From Phycisphaeraceae bacterium (GTDB taxonomy: Bacteria; Planctomycetota; Phycisphaerae; Phycisphaerales; SM1A02): 64,000 nt of DNA. The stretch's first letter is position 1, and every line of letters starts with the position of its first letter. The stretch spans positions 124,001 to 188,000 of the forward strand of contig CP054178.1 in the NCBI GenBank assembly GCA_015709595.1, written 5' to 3'. Under the pieces are notes generated by a model that saw nothing but the letters and a program-made list of their open reading frames with translations, was not told where the DNA came from and did not search any database. The translations under genes were made by a program, and so were the position numbers. Below are positions 60,238-64,000 of this stretch, one piece after another.

Positions 60238-61116
60238 ATGATGTCACTGCTGCTCATCCGGTTCATGCTCACCTTCCTCGGACTGGCGATCATCGCGGCC
60301 CAGGCGTCATGGCGCGCTTCCGACCCGCCCCCCGCTGGCGGGACGGAGGTGAAGACGGAGGAGGCGGTCGTCACGGGCGACCCCGCCACCGCGGAGGAAT
60401 TGCTTGATCGCCTGGAGCAGTCGGAGAAGACGCTGGAGAACTTCGAGGCGGGCATTCACCGCCGCACGTTCGATGCGATCTTCGAGGAAACCCAGGTCTA
60501 TCTCGGCGACATCTACTTCGACGTGAATCGCGCGGGCGCGGGTCGGCGGTTCGCGATTCTCTTCAAGCGCAAGGGCACGCTGGTGGAGGCGGACGGCGCG
60601 CCCCGGATGAACCTTCGCGACCGCAACGAGCACTACATATTCGACGGCCAGTGGCTGGTGGAGAAGAACGTCGAGGACAAGCAGTTCATCAAGCGGCGCA
60701 TGGCCAGACCGGGCGAGAAATTCGACCCCCTGTCGCTGGACGGCCCCTTGCCCATGCCCTTCGGCCAACCCAAGTCGGAAGTGCTGCGGTTGTTCGACGT
60801 GGAACTGGTCCAGGCCCCGGCGGAGGATTCCTTCCTGTTCACGCAGCTGAACAATGTGTGGGGGCTTCGTCTGGCGCCGAAACCAGGCACGCGCGGCGCG
60901 GAGCAGTTCGAGACCGTCACCGTGTTCTACGATCGCGCCACGCTGCTGCCTGCGGGCATTGACGCCGTGAAGGTGGGCGGCAACCGCGACATGGTGTGGC
61001 TCTTCCGCCAGAAGCGGAACGCCGGGTTCGACGCGAAACTGGTTGATGTCTCGGAGCCCACGGAGCCGGGGTGGAAGATCGACCGGCGCGACTGGCAGGA
61101 GGAGAAGCCGAGATGA
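60238..61116 (+). CDS. LolA-like outer-membrane lipoprotein-sorting domain protein
   Basis: A 292-residue exported protein with a signal/anchor (MMSLLLIRFMLTFLGLAIIAAQA). The mature part follows the LolA plan: LLDRLEQSEKTLENFEAGIHRRTFDAIFEETQVYLGDIYFDVNRAGAGRRFAILFKR, EHYIFDGQWLVEKN, and paired strands ending VTVFYDRATLLPAGIDAVKVGGNRDMVWLF. LolA-type proteins carry lipoproteins through the periplasm; the broader fold also binds other lipids. It is longer than LolA (about 200). A GGAG lies about 12 bases upstream of ATG 60238. Tandem repeats lie just before it. Confidence 0.75.
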   Translation: MMSLLLIRFMLTFLGLAIIAAQASWRASDPPPAGGTEVKTEEAVVTGDPATAEELLDRLEQSEKTLENFEAGIHRRTFDAIFEETQVYLGDIYFDVNRAGAGRRFAILFKRKGTLVEADGAPRMNLRDRNEHYIFDGQWLVEKNVEDKQFIKRRMARPGEKFDPLSLDGPLPMPFGQPKSEVLRLFDVELVQAPAEDSFLFTQLNNVWGLRLAPKPGTRGAEQFETVTVFYDRATLLPAGIDAVKVGGNRDMVWLFRQKRNAGFDAKLVDVSEPTEPGWKIDRRDWQEEKPR

Positions 61117-61172
61117 TCGACCAGGCGCAAGGTGCCCCCCGCACCACGCCTCGGCGAGCGATCACCTCGCTT

Positions 61173-61763
61173 TCACACCCCCCGCGCCGGAAAGGTCGCC
61201 GGCTTCATCTGCCCTTCGCAGCAGGGCGTATCCAGCGTGTACTTACGATAGTTCTTCAGCGGCGGCGAGTAGATGTGCAGCGTCACCACGTCCTGCCCAG
61301 CGGGCAGGGCGTTGAGCACCTGGTGAATATCCGCGTCGGGCGAGGCGCAGATGTACCCCTCACCGGCGTGATTGACCGCGCTGCACGTCAGCAGGCCCGA
61401 CGGCGTGGGGTCGAACTGAATCTCCGTCACCGTACCCTGCACCACGCGGAAGGCGCAGCTCGAACCCTGGTGGTCGTGAATTGGCGAGCGCTGGCCGCTC
61501 TTCCAGCAGATCGCCACCAGTTCATACCACGGCGATTCCTTGATGATGTTCCGCTGGTAGCCGGAGTCGCAGAAGCGACAGGCGTCCTCGATGTCCGTGC
61601 GCGTGATGTCCAGTTCGCGCAGCAACCCGGACAGAACCGTCAGATCCGCACGGTCCTGCAACGAGTCAAGGTAGGCGAGGAGTTGGCGCAGCTTGGGGAA
61701 GCGCTCGGCAGCGCTTCCCGTGCAACAGCCGGACACATCCCGTTGAGCCGTGACGGTCTGCAT
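61173..61763 (-). CDS. cysteine dioxygenase type I
   Basis: A 196-residue cupin. Iron ligands are H96 and H98 in PIHDHQGSSC and H147 in DADIHQVLN. C103 is placed where the Cys of the Cys-Tyr cofactor lies, with Y165 or a nearby Tyr in LHIYSPPLKNY as partner. The enzyme oxidises cysteine to cysteine sulfinate. ATG 61763 has TACACT six bases upstream, which decides against the upstream ATG 61781. It is convergent with the LolA-like gene. Two Cys (C13, C14) near the N-terminus are of unknown meaning. Confidence 0.9.
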   Translation of the reverse strand: MQTVTAQRDVSGCCTGSAAERFPKLRQLLAYLDSLQDRADLTVLSGLLRELDITRTDIEDACRFCDSGYQRNIIKESPWYELVAICWKSGQRSPIHDHQGSSCAFRVVQGTVTEIQFDPTPSGLLTCSAVNHAGEGYICASPDADIHQVLNALPAGQDVVTLHIYSPPLKNYRKYTLDTPCCEGQMKPATFPARGV

Positions 61764-61769
61764 GGAGAT

Positions 61770-61775
61770 AGTGTA
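61770..61775 (-). promoter_or_regulatory. putative leaderless -10 (TACACT, minus strand)
   Basis: TACACT ends six bases before ATG 61763 on the minus strand. Confidence 0.5.
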
Positions 61776-61867
61776 CCGCACGCCGCGCCAAGTCGGAAAG
61801 GAGAAGCCGGGGAAGTTTCGTCCGGTAAACTCCCTGTCAGGGAAAATCCCTCACGGCAGGAGGCCAC

Positions 61868-64000
61868 ATGTCCCCCACCCACCTTCGGATACCCTTGACG
61901 CCCGGCGCCGCGCCGCCCCAGGCCGCCGAGCGACGATGCGCCCCGTGCCATCGGCTCCGGCCTCTCGTCGCGGCGGCCCTGATGTTCATTGCGGCGCCGG
62001 TCGTTGCTCAGCCGGAGCGCTCGACGCTGGTTCCCCCCAGGGCCGAACTCGCCGAGCCCGTCCGCAAGGCCATCGAGGCGCCTTTTCTGACCGACGAGGA
62101 GCGCAAGGATCTGCGCGTCTTTCACGGCGCGTGGGAGCCGGGCGACCTGGACACGCCGGCGCGTCGCGCCACGGTGGCCCTCAACGCCTGGGCTTTCGAT
62201 GACGAATCGCTGGCCGACCCCACGGTTCCCGCGGAGATCCGTGCCGAGGCGCTGGCCCTGGCGGGCGACGTGGAGGGGGCGCTCCGCGTGCTGGACGGCG
62301 TGCGCTCGCTGCACGCCGATCGCATCCGCGCCGAGGCGCTGGAGACGATCGGCTCGCTGGAAGCGGCCGACCAGGCGATCGAGCCGGCCGTCGCGCTGCT
62401 GCTGGCCCGCGAACTGCACGACGCCGCCGCGCTCAACGAGGGCGTGCGCTCCCTCATGGTGCGCAGCCGCCTGCGGGGCCAGCCGGCCCGTGACTACCAG
62501 ACGATGCTCGACCTGCTGGCGACGGCCCGGGAGCGCTACGACCGGCTGCACTGGCCCGTGCTGCTCACCGAGGCCCGGCTGCTGCTCGACAAGGACAACA
62601 TGCCCGAGGCGCTGGCGGTGCTGCAGCAGGCCTTGCAGCTGAACCCTCGCTGCGCCGAGGCATGGTACGAACTGGGGCTGACCTCGGTGGCCAGGTTCGA
62701 CTTCGACGGCGCCCGCGCCGCGGCCGGCGCGCTCCAGGCGCTTCATCCGGCGCACCCCCTGGCGGACCTTTTGCTGGCCGAGTCCGCCATGATCCAGAAC
62801 GACCCGGACTTGGCGCTGCAGCTCCTCGACGGCGTCCTGGCGCGATACCCCAAGCAGCGCGCCGCGCTGGCCTTGCGGTGCGCGGCCATCGCCCTCACCT
62901 ACGACGAGCCCGCGCTCGCCGAGGCACTGAGGCGACACGACGAACTCTCCCCCGGCAGCGCCCGGGCGCACTATGAAGTCGGACGCTTCCTCTCCTTCGA
63001 CCGCCAGTACGAAGCCGCCGCCGCCGCGCTCAATGAGGCCATCGCTCGCCAGCCCAAGTGGCCCGCACCGCGCATCGAACTGGGACTGCTGGAGCTCCAG
63101 TCCGGTCGCGACGCCCTGGCGCTGAGCGCCTTGCGCGACGTGCGCGAGCTGGACCGGTACAACAAGCGCGTCGCCAACTCGCTCTTCCTGCTCGAGGAGC
63201 TGATGAGCGCCTACCGGCAGGTGGAAACCGAGCATTTCATCATCCGTTACAGCCCGACCACCGAGGATCGTGTGTTCGTGGACATGATGCCCGAGACGCT
63301 GGAGCGCATCCACGCCGCCGTCGCCGGGCGTTTCGGCCACGAACCGGACCGCAAGACCATCATCGAGGTGCTGCCCAACCACCAGTGGTTCGGCGTGCGC
63401 ATCGGCGGGATGCCGTTCATCCACACCATCGCCGCCTGCACCGGCCCGGTGATCGCCATGGAGGTGCCGCGCGAAGGCCCGAGGCAACTGCACCTGGGCC
63501 CCTTTGACTGGCCGCGCGTGCTGCAGCACGAGTACACGCACACCATCACGCTCAGCCAGACGCGCAACCGCATTCCGCACTGGCTCACCGAGGCCGCCGC
63601 CGTGAGCATGGAGTTCGCCCCGCGCCGCTGGGAGACCGTGCAACTGCTCGTCAATGCCTGGCGCACCAACGAACTCTTCGACCTCGACGCCATCAACTGG
63701 GCCTTCGTGCGGCCCAGGAAACCCACCGATCGCGCCCTGGCCTACGCGCAGGGGCATTGGATGGTCGAGTTCATGAACGAACGATTCGGCGAGGAGGCGC
63801 TGGTGCGCCTACTCGCCCGCTATTTCGACGGCGAGCGCGAGCAGCAGGCCATCCCCAACGCCCTGGGCCTGTCTCGTGAGCAGTTCCATGCCGACTTCCT
63901 CGCCTGGGCCGGCGAGCAGGTGAAGACGTGGGGCTTCGATCCCCAACCGGCCTTTTCGACGCTTCTTGAAGCGGCGGGAATCGACTCCGCCGTCAGACCC
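61868..64000 (+). CDS. TPR protein with HExxH peptidase-like domain (3' end beyond window)
   Basis: The open frame runs from ATG 61868, preceded by AGGAGG, to the window end: 711 codons without a stop, so the C-terminus is missing. An N-terminal signal ends near VVAQP (about residue 48). Residues about 100-440 are Ala/Leu-rich TPR-like helices (EALAVLQQALQLNPRCAEAWYELG; YEAAAAALNEAIARQPKWPAPRIELGLLEL). Residues about 460-700 form a peptidase-MA-like domain: RQVETEHFIIRYSP, LQHEYTHTITL with HExxH at 553-557, and PHWLTEAAAVSMEF supplying a further Glu. It was not closed by a stop and so is easily missed. Confidence 0.83.
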   Translation, partial: MSPTHLRIPLTPGAAPPQAAERRCAPCHRLRPLVAAALMFIAAPVVAQPERSTLVPPRAELAEPVRKAIEAPFLTDEERKDLRVFHGAWEPGDLDTPARRATVALNAWAFDDESLADPTVPAEIRAEALALAGDVEGALRVLDGVRSLHADRIRAEALETIGSLEAADQAIEPAVALLLARELHDAAALNEGVRSLMVRSRLRGQPARDYQTMLDLLATARERYDRLHWPVLLTEARLLLDKDNMPEALAVLQQALQLNPRCAEAWYELGLTSVARFDFDGARAAAGALQALHPAHPLADLLLAESAMIQNDPDLALQLLDGVLARYPKQRAALALRCAAIALTYDEPALAEALRRHDELSPGSARAHYEVGRFLSFDRQYEAAAAALNEAIARQPKWPAPRIELGLLELQSGRDALALSALRDVRELDRYNKRVANSLFLLEELMSAYRQVETEHFIIRYSPTTEDRVFVDMMPETLERIHAAVAGRFGHEPDRKTIIEVLPNHQWFGVRIGGMPFIHTIAACTGPVIAMEVPREGPRQLHLGPFDWPRVLQHEYTHTITLSQTRNRIPHWLTEAAAVSMEFAPRRWETVQLLVNAWRTNELFDLDAINWAFVRPRKPTDRALAYAQGHWMVEFMNERFGEEALVRLLARYFDGEREQQAIPNALGLSREQFHADFLAWAGEQVKTWGFDPQPAFSTLLEAAGIDSAVRP

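Noticed and set aside
61640-63757. A 705-codon open frame on the minus strand
   Set aside because: It is antisense to the TPR-peptidase gene, has low-information His/Arg/Gln-rich composition, and its codon phase mirrors the real gene's G+C-rich third positions.

Overview
The window is high in G+C and densely coded on both strands, and it looks like chromosome from a Phycisphaerae-like planctomycete. That placement is inference. It rests on a secreted protein with a PEP-CTERM-like tail (102-773), a DNRLRE-type secreted protein, lipid A genes of an outer-membrane bacterium (lpxB, lpxI), sigma-54, FtsW and MurG with no FtsZ nearby, and HExxH surface proteins with TPR repeats. No phage, transposase, integrase, CRISPR array or rRNA operon was found.

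Layout. 1-10 kb: PEP-CTERM-like protein, TatD nuclease, a large CPA2 antiporter with USP and EIIA-like domains, a MauE-like membrane protein with a thioredoxin-like domain, lpxB, a VOC-fold lipoprotein and a 2-oxoacid dehydrogenase E2. 10-20 kb: tRNA-Glu, a lone nuoB, a STAS protein, a kelch protein, an HExxH protein, a coiled-coil protein, a YihY/BrkB membrane protein, miaA, a MoaD-like protein, tRNA-Ser and tRNA-Pro. 20-26 kb: GNAT and BFD-like pair, DinB, then a tightly overlapping minus-strand operon (unknown protein, two YkgJ-type Cys-cluster proteins, rsmJ, rsmE). 25.7-33 kb: three ion-coupled transporters (NSS, AGCS, SLC13), a possible PD-(D/E)XK protein and a TlpA-like thioredoxin. 33-38.8 kb: SRP RNA-dnaX-ybaB-recR-rpoN on the minus strand, opposite a PIN-TRAM membrane protein. 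38.8-47.5 kb: fused ArgB/NAGS, a peroxiredoxin lipoprotein, ftsW-murG, an unknown protein coupled to a diguanylate cyclase, and a LOG-family protein. 47.5-64 kb: a 1482-residue AsmA-like protein, cobalamin adenosyltransferase, lpxI, Lrp, DNRLRE protein, SDR, M42-like peptidase, a RibB with degenerate RibA half, a LolA-like protein, cysteine dioxygenase and a TPR-peptidase cut off by the window end.

Two window-wide patterns stand out. First, at least thirteen genes have a TAnnnT hexamer ending 6-9 bases before the start codon. This suggests -10 elements that drive leaderless mRNAs; the motif also fixes several starts, for example GTG 17166 for miaA. Second, several intergenic spots and linker-coding stretches carry degenerate repeats with a 7-base period or a multiple of it (7, 14, 21). 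A third notable element is an A10 run in dnaX, with an adjacent stem-loop and early out-of-frame stops, which looks like a programmed tau/gamma frameshift site.

Most other genes are ordinary housekeeping genes. I found no clear-cut new defence, secondary-metabolite or mobile system here.
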